Below are positions 25,464 through 34,403 of a DNA stretch of 64,000 nt, one piece after another (position 1 is the stretch's first letter; each line of letters begins with the position of its first letter). The notes under the pieces are model-generated. The model did no database searches, was not told the origin of the DNA, and was given only the letters and a program-made list of their open reading frames with translations. Location: the NCBI RefSeq assembly GCF_013284245.2, contig NZ_CP085876.1, positions 6,204,501-6,268,500 of the forward strand, given 5' to 3'. The stretch comes from Brevibacillus sp. DP1.3A. GTDB taxonomy: Bacteria; Bacillota; Bacilli; Brevibacillales; Brevibacillaceae. Made by a program: the position numbers and the translations under genes.

Positions 25464-25566
25464 TTTTCCCACCCTTTCTAGTCGCTGTCCTGTCCATCGT
25501 AATGGATAGCCGTCTGAGGCCAAAGGGACAGATCGTTCAAGATGAGTGGGACAGAGAGCTGATCTG

Positions 25567-26952
25567 TTACTCGAACCAGGCACTAGCCAACAAGCGAATG
25601 CCCTCCTGAATATCGTCGGGGGTCAGCGCTCCGTACCCTAGCAAAACCGTCGGATGCTCCCTTGTATCATGCAGCCAGTATCGGGCAGTTCCGTAGACTT
25701 TTACACCCTTTTGATAGGCACACTCCATGAGTTCCGCTTCCGTACGCTGACTTTTTACGGTCAAAAATACATGCAGCCCCGTATCCTTCCCTTCTATTTC
25801 CACACGTCCGTCCATGTAACGAGCGACCGCCTGAAGAAACACCTCTCGCTTTTCCACATAGTCTTTTCGCATGTGCTGCAAGTGTCTATGCCAATAGCCA
25901 TCGGACAAATACGCCGCTAGCGTCAACTGGTCCAAGCGGGAAACAGGCTGATCGTATTCAGGCATACGCTGGTGAAAACGCGATAACAGCTCGTAAGGAA
26001 GGACGACGTAGCTGACGTTTACGAGCGGCAGCAATGCTTTGGAGAGCCGCCCAATGTAAACAACCTTTTGGGGAGACAGACTCTGAATCGAAGGGATGTA
26101 GCTCTCTTGATATTTGAACTCCCATTCGTAGTCATCCTCCACCAAATAAGCATGCGATAAGGATTGTGCCCACAGGGTCAATTGGTTTCTTTTCTCCAAA
26201 GACATCGTCATTTTGTTGATGAATTGCTGCGAAGGACTCACGTACATGATGCTAGCCCCGCTTCTCTTCAGCTCTTCGATGGATACACCGTCTGCCTCCA
26301 AGGAAATGCCGTGTACGCGGTAGCCACCGTTGAGAAACGTATTTCTCGCACCATCATAGCCCGGATTTTCTACGCCAGTCACATGCTTCTCTCTGTCCAA
26401 AAGCTGGACGACAATCGACACCAACTGTTGCGGGGTGGCTCCAATAATGATCTGCTCCGGGGTGGCGAGGACTCCTCTCGTTTCATGTAGCAATTTCGAG
26501 AGTTCCTTTCGCAAGACGTATTCGCCTTGAGCCAGCCCCTCCACCATATACGTGCGCTGATGGTTGGAAATGAGCTTGTTGCGTAGCTTATTCCACGGAT
26601 GAAAAGGGAATGCCCCCAGCTCGATGTTGCCGTAGCGAAAGTCATAGCGAATCGGCGGTATACGAGAGTCTTCTCGTTCCGCTGCATGCTGCCCGGAAGG
26701 AGGTCCTGCTTTGTACGTCACCTGGTACCCTTTTTTCGGAATGCTGCTGATGTACCCTTCCGATACCAGTAGCTGATAGGCAACTTCCACTGTATTTTTG
26801 CTGACAGCAAGCGTTTGCGCACAGCTTCTGATCGAGGGGAGAAATTCTTCATACGCGATTTGGTTACGCAATATTTCGTCTTTGATAAAGTGATAGATTT
26901 GGATGAACAGTGGCTCTCCCTCTGTAAAACGAATGGCAGATAGCTCTCGCAA
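25567..26952 (-). CDS. MocR/PdxR-type regulator (GntR HTH fused to aminotransferase domain)
   Basis: 461 residues: an N-terminal GntR winged helix (LFIQIYHFIKDEILRN, LPSIRSCAQTLAVSKNTVEVAY) and a type I aminotransferase-like domain used as a PLP- or amine-sensing module. The PLP lysine is likely in VYIGRLSKALLPLVN, and NPGYDGARN and LVEDDYEWEF match the fold. MocR regulators often control a divergent gene; here the neighbours on both sides are co-directional, so its target is unclear. Confidence 0.92.
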   Translation of the reverse strand: MRELSAIRFTEGEPLFIQIYHFIKDEILRNQIAYEEFLPSIRSCAQTLAVSKNTVEVAYQLLVSEGYISSIPKKGYQVTYKAGPPSGQHAAEREDSRIPPIRYDFRYGNIELGAFPFHPWNKLRNKLISNHQRTYMVEGLAQGEYVLRKELSKLLHETRGVLATPEQIIIGATPQQLVSIVVQLLDREKHVTGVENPGYDGARNTFLNGGYRVHGISLEADGVSIEELKRSGASIMYVSPSQQFINKMTMSLEKRNQLTLWAQSLSHAYLVEDDYEWEFKYQESYIPSIQSLSPQKVVYIGRLSKALLPLVNVSYVVLPYELLSRFHQRMPEYDQPVSRLDQLTLAAYLSDGYWHRHLQHMRKDYVEKREVFLQAVARYMDGRVEIEGKDTGLHVFLTVKSQRTEAELMECAYQKGVKVYGTARYWLHDTREHPTVLLGYGALTPDDIQEGIRLLASAWFE

Positions 26953-27022
26953 CGAACAGGAACCCCCTTCCTTTTTTGTTTTAGTCTACCACATATTATC
27001 TTAAGCCTGAGTGAACAAAAGG

Positions 27023-28402
27023 TCAGCTATCTGCCAGAAGGCTTTGTCCCTTGGCCCTACCGAACTGAAAGTAGTAGAAGACGATAAGACACACGTGCAT
27101 CAGGGCCATCATCAAATAAATATTGCTGTAAATGAAGCCGCTCGTATACGGATTCACCGGATTCCAATTGGTTGTCGCGCCCAGATCGATAACCTTGCTG
27201 TATACCGCAGATGCGATCCCCATGGAAATGAAGCTCAGCATCGAAAAAATCCCCATGCCTACTCCCGCCTGCTCCTTCGTCAACGTCCTCGAGATCGAGT
27301 TCGCCATCGAGATTTGCATAAAAGACTGCCCCACATTGCCTAGGATCAAGAAGAGCGCAATGCCTATAACCGATGCACTTGTGAAAGTCGACAGCAAGCC
27401 AAAGCAGCCAATCAGTAAACTAGACGCAACGAAATACAGAAAAACATTCCCCCGCCTGTCCGCGAGCTTTCCTCCCACGCGACCAAGCAATGCCGAAGCG
27501 ATAGCCGCTGGAACCATCACAAAGCCGATCCAGCTCGTCGATAGCTGCTGCACCTGAGCCAAGAGCAGCGGACTGAGATAATAAAGCGATATCCCCATTC
27601 CACTTATAAGAAATGCCATTAGAATCCCGATTGTATACTGCTTGTTGGCAAAAACCTTCGGCTGTACAAACGGATCAGCTACCGAACGAATTCGTACGAC
27701 GAATAGGAGCAAAGTAACCAAACTCGCCAATGCAAACCACCACGATCCATTCGTTACTCCCAAGAGCAATGACGTCACGCTGATCGCTAGTAGGGAACCG
27801 CCCACCCAATCAAACTTCCCACCAGACGCGATCTCCTCATCCTCCAGATATTTGCGGTAGAACGGCAGCGTAAGCAAGATCAGGAGCGGTATGGAAAACA
27901 GCCAGCGCCAATGGGCAAAGCTGACGATTAACGCCGCGATTACAGGACCGAGTGCACCGCCAAGAGCCAATCCTACTGCCGTTCTTCCTAAAACAGAACC
28001 CCTGCGCTCAGGCGGGAAGTACCGCAAAGGAATGAGCATCGCAGTAGCCGGAATGACAGCCGCCCCTACTGCCTGCAAGCATCTTCCGAAGAGGGCCATC
28101 GCAAAGGAATCGGAGACCAAACCAAAAAACGAACCAGCCGTAAACACCAAGAGTCCAAACGTCAACAAATTCTTGAGCTTGTATCGATCCGCCAGTTTGC
28201 CATACGTCACGGTTCCGATCGCGTATAACAATCCATATGCGGTCGATAGCCAGCTCACCTGCGCAATGCTCAAACCAAACTCCTTGCTAATTTCGGGGAG
28301 TGCAATGTTAAACACCAAAGCACTCATGGAGGATATGACTAAGGTAAACATCAATATCCGGATTAATATGTCCCTGTTTTGCTGCGCTTTTGTCGCTTCC
28401 AT
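27023..28402 (-). CDS. MFS drug efflux transporter, DHA2 (14-helix) type
   Basis: 459-residue transporter with about fourteen hydrophobic segments. The N-terminus VFNIALPEISKEFGL, the motif A GKLADRYKLKN and motif C-like LGGALGPVIAALIV resemble TetA(L)/QacA-type antiporters. It follows the tetR-family gene on the same strand, and an 18-bp operator identical to the one upstream of tetR lies at 28442-28459, 40 bp before its start. It is therefore likely repressed by that regulator and induced by a toxic ligand. Confidence 0.9.
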   Translation of the reverse strand: MEATKAQQNRDILIRILMFTLVISSMSALVFNIALPEISKEFGLSIAQVSWLSTAYGLLYAIGTVTYGKLADRYKLKNLLTFGLLVFTAGSFFGLVSDSFAMALFGRCLQAVGAAVIPATAMLIPLRYFPPERRGSVLGRTAVGLALGGALGPVIAALIVSFAHWRWLFSIPLLILLTLPFYRKYLEDEEIASGGKFDWVGGSLLAISVTSLLLGVTNGSWWFALASLVTLLLFVVRIRSVADPFVQPKVFANKQYTIGILMAFLISGMGISLYYLSPLLLAQVQQLSTSWIGFVMVPAAIASALLGRVGGKLADRRGNVFLYFVASSLLIGCFGLLSTFTSASVIGIALFLILGNVGQSFMQISMANSISRTLTKEQAGVGMGIFSMLSFISMGIASAVYSKVIDLGATTNWNPVNPYTSGFIYSNIYLMMALMHVCLIVFYYFQFGRAKGQSLLADS

Positions 28403-28441
28403 GCCGCATCTTCCCCTTCACTTTGTTATGCACGTATTGTC

Positions 28442-28459
28442 TGTCAGTACTGACTGACA
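28442..28459. promoter_or_regulatory. Predicted TetR operator upstream of the MFS pump
   Basis: TGTCAGTACTGACTGACA, containing the perfect palindrome GTCAGTACTGAC. An identical 18-bp copy is at 29092-29109 upstream of the tetR-family gene. Confidence 0.75.
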
Positions 28460-28475
28460 TTCGAGTGGTAAAAAA

Positions 28476-29066
28476 CTAGGGAGTCAAACCCCTAGCGAAA
28501 ACCTCTACACTCTCTTCGATAAATACCTCCAGAGATACCCCTGAAAAATTGCTAGTGCCATCCAGATCGTTCAAAAACGCTCCGAAATTCATGACCATGA
28601 AGGCAGTCGCCTGTGCCTCCGGATTCGTTTGGATCATCTTGCCCTTTTTGCCCATCTCTTTGAAGTAATCCGTAAACAGTATCATCAACTGTCGCGGGTG
28701 CTTTTGGGTCCGCTCGCGGAATCCGGGCAAATGGGCCTCATCCTTAATGCTAATCAAAATCATCTTCCGATTGCGGTTCATCATTTCGTGATACGTTCGG
28801 CTGATTAAAAGCAAATCCTCGCGCAAATCCCACACAAGCTTCTCCGCAAAAAGCTTTGTCAGTCCTTCCGTGTAATGATAACGGTCAAAGGCGCTTTCGA
28901 GCAAATTCCGCTTGCTGCCGAAGTGACGAAACAACGTCTTCTCGCTCAATCCTGCCGCAGTGGCAATTTCTTGCGTGGTTACGCCGTTGTAGCCTTTTTC
29001 CGCGATGAGATCGATTGCGGCTATCATCAGTTTTTCGCTGCTTGTAAGACTTTTGCTGCTGCTCAT
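28476..29066 (-). CDS. TetR-family transcriptional regulator
   Basis: 196-residue repressor. The HTH spans residues ~25-55 (GYNGVTTQEIATAAGLSEKT, LFRHFGSKRNLL). The ligand-binding C-terminal domain is unassigned. ATG 29066 has GAGGAT six bases upstream and is preferred over ATG 29078. Its promoter has TTGACA and TAAGAT, with the operator copy immediately downstream of the -10, so it should repress itself and the downstream MFS pump. Confidence 0.92.
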   Translation of the reverse strand: MSSSKSLTSSEKLMIAAIDLIAEKGYNGVTTQEIATAAGLSEKTLFRHFGSKRNLLESAFDRYHYTEGLTKLFAEKLVWDLREDLLLISRTYHEMMNRNRKMILISIKDEAHLPGFRERTQKHPRQLMILFTDYFKEMGKKGKMIQTNPEAQATAFMVMNFGAFLNDLDGTSNFSGVSLEVFIEESVEVFARGLTP

Positions 29067-29091
29067 TGCTATCCTCATTCCCGGAACTGAT

Positions 29092-29109
29092 TGTCAGTAC
29101 TGACTGACA
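29092..29109. promoter_or_regulatory. Predicted TetR operator upstream of its own gene
   Basis: Second identical copy of TGTCAGTACTGACTGACA, 3 bp downstream of the -10 hexamer of the tetR promoter. Confidence 0.75.
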
Positions 29110-29112
29110 TTT

Positions 29113-29141
29113 ATCTTAAATCGACTGTCAAAAAGTGTCAA
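29113..29141 (-). promoter_or_regulatory. Promoter of the TetR-family gene
   Basis: Minus-strand TTGACA (29141-29136) and TAAGAT (29118-29113), spacer 17 bp. Confidence 0.8.
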
Positions 29142-29153
29142 GGGACTTCCCGT

Positions 29154-29197
29154 AAAAAAGGGCTCTCCTCCGACTCATGCAGTCGAAAGGAAAGCCC
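29154..29197 (-). terminator. Terminator of namA
   Basis: On the minus strand GGGCTTTCCTTTCGACT pairs with AGTCGGAGGAGAGCCC around a five-base loop, followed by six Ts. Confidence 0.88.
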
Positions 29198-29214
29198 CTC
29201 GCTCTTTTACCCGA

Positions 29215-30243
29215 TTAAAACGCTCTTGAATATTGCTGCGGTGGCTGCAGTTCATCCGCCGACAGCTCACGAATCGCATGCAGTGCCCAATAAGGGTCAC
29301 GCAGCATGCCGCGGCCGACTGCTACCAAATCCGTATCGCCATTGCCAATCGATGCTTCCGCCACTTTTGGATCATCGAGGTTGCCGACTGCAATGACCGG
29401 GACATCCAGTGCCTGCTTAATTGCGCGTGCCAATGGTACTTGATAGCCAGGATGAACACCTGGACGGCCTGCTGAACCAATCGGTCCTTCCCCGCCGCTG
29501 GATATATGGAAAATATCGACGCCTGCTTCCTTGTAACGGCGGCACAGCTCCGTGCTGTAATCCAGCCCATATCCACCATCCACGTACTCTACGGCAGAGA
29601 CGCGCATGATCAGCGGCATGTCAGCTGGAATGACCTCTTTGATCGCCTGAATAATTTCCACGCCAAACAGCGCTTTATCACGCCCGTACTCATCATCACG
29701 CTGATTCGTCAAAGGGGAGTGGAACTGGTGAACCAAGTATCCGTGCGCACCGTGGATTTCAATGGTGTCAAACCCGGCTTCCACCGCACGTCTCGCTGAG
29801 TCCTGGAACTTGACGACCATTTGCTTAACCTCTTCTGTCGTCAACGCCCGTGGCGTTTTGTAGCGCGCCCCTGGGAAAGCAATCGCGGACGACGATACAG
29901 GTACTTCTGCGTCTTCCGCTTTGCGGCCAGCATGAGCAATCTGTATGCCAATTTTGGCCCCATATTTATGAGCCTCGGAGACAATTCGTGTATACGCCGG
30001 AATCTGTTCGTCAGACCATAAGCCCAAATCGCCGTTGGAAATTCTGCCATCAGGCTCGACATCGGTCATTTCCACGATGAGCAGACCTGTTCCGCCTACT
30101 GCACGAGAAACGTAATGAACAAAATGCCAGTCCGTTGGTGTTCCATCTTGTGCATCCACAGAGTACTGGCACATCGGCGGCATGACAATCCGATTTTTCA
30201 AGGTAAGTCCTTTAAACTGAAACGGGGTAGACAACAACGCCAT
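29215..30243 (-). CDS. namA: NADPH dehydrogenase of the old yellow enzyme family (NamA/YqjM-like)
   Basis: FMN enzyme that reduces activated C=C bonds of enals, enones and nitro compounds, linked in Bacillus to electrophile and oxidative stress. 342 residues. Cys25 in PPMCQYS matches the redox-tuning cysteine of YqjM, the substrate-binding histidines are in HGAHGYLVHQFHSP, and GRGMLRDPYW closes the FMN phosphate site. ATG 30243 lies eight bases after AAGGAG; a GTG at 30252 overlaps that site. Upstream is an inverted repeat spanning the likely -10 and then the palindromic region at 30.3-30.8 kb. Confidence 0.94.
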   Translation of the reverse strand: MALLSTPFQFKGLTLKNRIVMPPMCQYSVDAQDGTPTDWHFVHYVSRAVGGTGLLIVEMTDVEPDGRISNGDLGLWSDEQIPAYTRIVSEAHKYGAKIGIQIAHAGRKAEDAEVPVSSSAIAFPGARYKTPRALTTEEVKQMVVKFQDSARRAVEAGFDTIEIHGAHGYLVHQFHSPLTNQRDDEYGRDKALFGVEIIQAIKEVIPADMPLIMRVSAVEYVDGGYGLDYSTELCRRYKEAGVDIFHISSGGEGPIGSAGRPGVHPGYQVPLARAIKQALDVPVIAVGNLDDPKVAEASIGNGDTDLVAVGRGMLRDPYWALHAIRELSADELQPPQQYSRAF

Positions 30244-30255
30244 TTGCTCCACTCC

Positions 30256-30286
30256 TTACTTTTTTTTATTATCATGCCAAAAGTAA
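30256..30286. repeat. Inverted repeat around the namA promoter
   Basis: TTACTTTT (30256-30263) and AAAAGTAA (30279-30286) are perfect eight-base complements flanking, on the minus strand, a GATAAT -10-like hexamer. An operator for a stress regulator is possible. Confidence 0.5.
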
Positions 30287-30347
30287 GCACCATCTGCAAT
30301 CCCAAGTTGCACTTTGTGAAAGGACTTTGTCCCGCTGTAGTGCTGGG

Positions 30348-30549
30348 GAGGAAACAGGAGAAAACGCTCAGCTTCTTGTCCCACCCGCTGAGGGATTCAC
30401 TGCCCGCCTCCATGCAAAAAGCGAAACCGCGTCCAAAGTAGTTCTTTCAGGATGTTTTTCAGAGGTGGACGCTTAAGAGCGTGTTTCGCTTTTTGCATTC
30501 CGTCTCGGTCGGTGTACCAAAGATCTTCGCTTTTTTCTCCTGTTTCCTC
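30348..30549. repeat. Long imperfect palindromic element 1 (about 200 bp)
   Basis: Outer arms GAGGAAACAGGAG (30348-30360) plus AAAACGC and CGCTTTTTTCTCCTGTTTCCTC (30528-30549) are complementary. Inner arms TGCAAAAAGCGAAAC (30413-30427) and GTTTCGCTTTTTGCA (30483-30497) are perfect, and GCGTCCA/TGGACGC pair further in. No open frame of note is present. Confidence 0.85.
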
Positions 30550-30617
30550 TTCGAGCTTTCCGTGTTATTACGATTTTAAAAGACTTAAAAGAATGAAGAA
30601 TGTCTTTAGTTACGACA

Positions 30618-30813
30618 GAGAAGAATATTTCCAGACGTAGCGACTTGTGGAGTCCTACCGAGCGGAGAAGCGATTAGCGGGCAAAAGAAACGCAACGTGC
30701 CCATACTACGAAGCGGCTACCACTTTTGCGTTTCCCCACTAATCGCTTCGGAGCGGACAGTCTCAGCCCCCAGCAGGACGGAGCCTGGTGCCTAGACTGG
30801 AAATATTCTTCTC
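30618..30813. repeat. Long imperfect palindromic element 2 (196 bp)
   Basis: Perfect 17-bp terminal arms GAGAAGAATATTTCCAG (30618-30634) and CTGGAAATATTCTTCTC (30797-30813). Inside, AAGCGATTAG and CTAATCGCTT, and GAAACGC and GCGTTTC, also pair. The outline is of one long folded RNA or cruciform; no protein is encoded. Together with element 1 it fills the 645-bp gap between namA and the citrate synthase gene. Confidence 0.88.
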
Positions 30814-30838
30814 CCCACCGCAGCCACATTTATAAACA

Positions 30839-30872
30839 CGAAAAAAAGCTACCCGCATAACGGATAGCTTTC
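30839..30872 (-). terminator. Terminator of the citrate synthase gene
   Basis: Minus strand AAAGCTAT-CCG pairs with CGG-GTAGCTTT around TTATG, followed by seven Ts. Confidence 0.85.
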
Positions 30873-30888
30873 ATGATAAACGTCTCGA

Positions 30889-31992
30889 TTATTCTGGCAT
30901 CGTGCCAATGTAATTGGATTGAGGGCGAATAATGCGGTTTTTTCCTGCCTGCTCCAGGATGTGCGCACTCCAACCGACCACACGGCTCACGGCAAATGTC
31001 GGTGTAAACAAATTGTCGTCCAAGCCAACCGCCCGCATAACAGCTGCGGCAAAAAACTCTACGTTTGTATTCAGCTTGCGGCCTGGTTTGTACTCTTCCA
31101 GCAGCTGCAAGCCTACTTTTTCTACATGTGTCGCCAGATCGAACCACGGATCGTTGGACGACAGCTCGGATGCAACAACGCGCAGAGCAGTTGCACGCGG
31201 ATCAATCGTTTTATAGATGCGGTGCCCGAAGCCCATCAAACGTCCGCCGCTCTCCAGTTTGTTGCGCAGCCACGGCTCTGCATTTTCCTTCGTCCCGATA
31301 GCCTCGATCATCTCCGTCACTTCTGATGGTGCTCCGCCGTGCAAAGGACCTTTCAGAGTTCCGATTGCCGCCGTAATGGAAGAAATCAGATCGGATTCGG
31401 TCGAGCTAACGACTCGACCGGAGAATGTGGATGCATTCATGCCATGCTCCTGCGTCAAAATCAGGTACGCATCCAGTGCGCGAACATGTGCCGCTTTCGG
31501 CTTTTCGCCCTTGAGCATATACAGATAGTTCGCTGTATGATCCAGCTCCGGATTCGGTGCCAACGGCTCGCGGCCCTCCAGACAAGCGAAGCGATACGCA
31601 ACGATTGTCGGCATCTTGGCAGCCAGCGAAATCACTTCATCAATCGTCGGCGGGAAGCCGTGCGAGGAACTGCCCAGCGCCGAAACACCTGTACGCAGTA
31701 CACTCATCATATCTACATCTGCCGGGATCAGCTTTAGGATTCCCTTTACGTGCTCCGGCAGCTCACGGTTTGCTTTGAACTTATCTTTTAAATCAGTCAA
31801 CTCCTGCTCGCTAGGTAAATGTCCGAACCAGAGCAGGTGTGCCACTTCCTCAAATGTGTGGTGAATAGCCAAATCACGCGCCCAATGACCGCGATACACC
31901 AGCAGTCCATTAATCCCATCCACCAAACTAAGGTCTGTTTCTGCTACGGCGATACCATCCAAGCCGATAGCCAAAGGATGTTGTTTTGTCAT
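30889..31992 (-). CDS. Citrate synthase (CitA-like; 2-methylcitrate synthase possible)
   Basis: Condenses acetyl-CoA (or propionyl-CoA) with oxaloacetate. The 367-residue protein has the type II short form with GPLHGGAPSEV, catalytic histidine in MGFGHRIYKTIDPRA, and the late aspartate/arginine region NVEFFAAAVMRAVG. ATG 31992 is eight bases after GGAG; ATG 31995 is an equal alternative. A CitR-like LysR gene lies two genes upstream, recalling B. subtilis citA/citR. With only this sequence, citrate and 2-methylcitrate synthase cannot be separated. Confidence 0.9.
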   Translation of the reverse strand: MTKQHPLAIGLDGIAVAETDLSLVDGINGLLVYRGHWARDLAIHHTFEEVAHLLWFGHLPSEQELTDLKDKFKANRELPEHVKGILKLIPADVDMMSVLRTGVSALGSSSHGFPPTIDEVISLAAKMPTIVAYRFACLEGREPLAPNPELDHTANYLYMLKGEKPKAAHVRALDAYLILTQEHGMNASTFSGRVVSSTESDLISSITAAIGTLKGPLHGGAPSEVTEMIEAIGTKENAEPWLRNKLESGGRLMGFGHRIYKTIDPRATALRVVASELSSNDPWFDLATHVEKVGLQLLEEYKPGRKLNTNVEFFAAAVMRAVGLDDNLFTPTFAVSRVVGWSAHILEQAGKNRIIRPQSNYIGTMPE

Positions 31993-32090
31993 CATCACCA
32001 CTCCATTTTCATCTCTTTTCCCTCCAGTATATCGATTCATAATCACGAAGGGAAATAGAAGAAAAACGGGGTATTGATCGCGTTTTATAA

Positions 32091-33179
32091 TCAATTAACA
32101 GGAGCTGGAACCGTCTTCTTTTTACGTCCGTATGTCAGGAAACGCCACAGCTTTTCCATCGGCCCTCGATTAAAACGCTTCAGCCACAGCCAGCTTACGA
32201 GTAATTGAAACGCATAGATCGGCAACGCGAGCAAAAACCAAGAAGAGAGCGGCATTGCTGTAATACCGAACAAAGGAATCAGAATGGTCATGATGACTGT
32301 CTGACCCAAATAAGTCGTTAACCCCATTTGACCCGTGTAAGCAAACGGCTGGAGAATTTTCCTTGCCGGCTCACGATCAAGTAACAGAAACAAGCTGGCG
32401 ATAAAGCACAGCGCCATAGGCAGCGTACTCAGATCAACCAATATTTTATTCACCTGTTCAAGTTTTGGACCAAAGACAACGCCGCTCGCCCACACAATCC
32501 CTGCTGCGATCGGAAGACTGATTGCGAGAGTAGTCGCAGCGATTCGTTTCAACAACGGCTTATGCTCGCGAATTTGAGCAATCAAACCACGTTTTCCCGC
32601 ATACAAACCAAACAGGAACATCACGAAGATCGGTATCAGTGTCGTCTGAAGTGATGCTACAAACGAATAGACCTCTTGACCATTGAGCTTCTGTACGAGT
32701 GCCGCGCCTTGAGTGAGCATGTACACGCCTCCCAGACTGGCTGCCCATGCTAGAATCGTAGAAGACTTTCTTCGATAAAATGGCATCAGTAAAAAGCCGA
32801 GGAGTGCGTACACCGTCAAAATATCTCCAAACCACAAAATGACGTGAATCACACCAATGAAAAACATCGCGAACAACCGTCTGCTGAAGAGACGAAATAC
32901 TTTTTGTCCACGCTGTTCAGCCCGTGACATAAAAATGTAAAAACCTAAGCCAAACAGAAACGAAAAGATCCCGAAAAATTTCGTTTGAATGAATAAATCA
33001 TAGCTTAAGCGAATCCATGCATCGATCCCTGCTTCTATTGGCATACGAACGTCTTCCGAATACATGATGAAGCCCGGCAAGTTCACCAGCAAAATACCGA
33101 ACAATGCCAATCCCCTTACAATATCAATAGAATAAATCCGATCCTTCTGTGCGATTGGTTCAGCCTGCATATTCGTCAT
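32091..33179 (-). CDS. DUF418 family membrane protein (YeiB-like)
   Basis: 362-residue protein with about ten hydrophobic segments. The start RIYSIDIVRGLALFGILLVNL is the typical N-terminus of YeiB/DUF418 proteins, and the C-terminal DUF418 part contains FAYTGQMGLTTYLGQT and WLKRFNRGPMEKLWR. Function is unknown; transport is assumed from homologues. AGGAGG precedes the ATG. It lies between the LysR gene and the citrate synthase gene on the same strand. Confidence 0.92.
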   Translation of the reverse strand: MTNMQAEPIAQKDRIYSIDIVRGLALFGILLVNLPGFIMYSEDVRMPIEAGIDAWIRLSYDLFIQTKFFGIFSFLFGLGFYIFMSRAEQRGQKVFRLFSRRLFAMFFIGVIHVILWFGDILTVYALLGFLLMPFYRRKSSTILAWAASLGGVYMLTQGAALVQKLNGQEVYSFVASLQTTLIPIFVMFLFGLYAGKRGLIAQIREHKPLLKRIAATTLAISLPIAAGIVWASGVVFGPKLEQVNKILVDLSTLPMALCFIASLFLLLDREPARKILQPFAYTGQMGLTTYLGQTVIMTILIPLFGITAMPLSSWFLLALPIYAFQLLVSWLWLKRFNRGPMEKLWRFLTYGRKKKTVPAPVN

Positions 33180-33276
33180 TCCCTCCTGCTGTCTCTAAGC
33201 AGGGTTCAGTGTAGCATACATATGCTCATCAAAACTATCGATTCACCTTACCTCTACCTTACAGGCTTGTTAGCTT

Positions 33277-34191
33277 CTATGTCCGTCCCCCTGACAGAAC
33301 AAGCGGCATCGGTGGATACAAGGAATGTAAGATTTCCATAAAATGCTGCGCTGGCTCGCTAATCCCTGCTTTGGGTACCAGCAAATAAGAAGCGACCTTC
33401 GGCAAAACAAGTCCAGGTGTGGGCAGTTCAATAAAGCGGTTTTCAAACAAATCCCGATCGACAGCCGTCCGAGGCAAAAAGGAAACGCCTAATCCATCCT
33501 CGATGAATCGCTTTGTAATGTCTACCTGCGAAACAGCCATCGTACGCAAGGAAAGCCCCCTCTGACGCAAAAGCAACAGCACCTCATCCCAGTAACCCGG
33601 GTGATTGTGGGTCAACAAACGGTTCGCTTGCACCTCTTGCTCCCAATCAGGCAAGGGCGCCTCCATATCTCCGCCACTGTGAGGGACTGCAAAAACGACA
33701 GGATCTTCGTACAAAAGATAAGTAGACAACTGGAATTCTCCCGGCACCATCCGGGTTAAGCCCAGATCAGCTTGTCCATTTTGAACCAGCGGGCCAATTT
33801 CCACGGAGTCGACAATTTTAATCGAGATATCTACATCGGGATAGAGCTTGGTGTAACGGTGCAGCAAATGGGAAAAACGAGCACGGGCAATAATCGGTGA
33901 AACAGCCAGTTGCAGCTTTTCACGATAGCCCTGTCTCCAAGCCTGCAAATCCTCCATACTGTTATGCCATTGTTGGAGGAGTCCTTTTGCATGTGGCAAG
34001 TAGCGTTTGCCCGCAGCCGTTAACCGAACGCGTTTGCCAACCCGTTCAAACAGCTTGATCCCCAATTCCTTTTCCAATTGTCGTATATGTTGGCTGACAG
34101 TAGGCTGCGCAATGAACAATGCTTCTGCTGTCTGGTGAAAATTTTCTGTCGTAGCCGCCACCATAAACGTTTGCAGCACGCGAAAATCCAC
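33277..34191 (-). CDS. citR: LysR-family regulator, CitR-like
   Basis: 304-residue LTTR. The N-terminal HTH is in FHQTAEALFIAQPTVSQHIR, followed by the linker and effector domain. Segments LQLAVSPIIA, LLTHNHPGYWDEVL and DITKRFIEDGLGVSFLP closely match B. subtilis CitR as I remember it, the repressor of citA; no alignment was run. The GTG at 34191 is preceded by GGGGGGAG; upstream in-frame codons lack a ribosome site. The co-directional citrate synthase gene downstream supports the assignment, although a DUF418 gene intervenes. Confidence 0.78.
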   Translation of the reverse strand: MDFRVLQTFMVAATTENFHQTAEALFIAQPTVSQHIRQLEKELGIKLFERVGKRVRLTAAGKRYLPHAKGLLQQWHNSMEDLQAWRQGYREKLQLAVSPIIARARFSHLLHRYTKLYPDVDISIKIVDSVEIGPLVQNGQADLGLTRMVPGEFQLSTYLLYEDPVVFAVPHSGGDMEAPLPDWEQEVQANRLLTHNHPGYWDEVLLLLRQRGLSLRTMAVSQVDITKRFIEDGLGVSFLPRTAVDRDLFENRFIELPTPGLVLPKVASYLLVPKAGISEPAQHFMEILHSLYPPMPLVLSGGRT

Positions 34192-34403
34192 GTGATCTCC
34201 CCCCTGCTGTCGCTTTTTCTTTGTTCTATATGCATACAAAAGAAGGAAGAATGCAACCATTTGGGTCTTTCTTCCTCTTTTTTGAAGAATTTTACTGGAA
34301 ATCGTTCCCCTTCATCCCCCTTATGGTACAATACAAAATCGAGTGCGCAAAATCATTACGCACATTGGACTCACCAAAGAGAGAGCAAAAGGGGAGAGAA
34401 AAG

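Noticed and set aside
30348..30813. CRISPR array or tandem repeats in the palindromic region
   Set aside because: The repeats are inverted, not direct, and there are no regular spacers.
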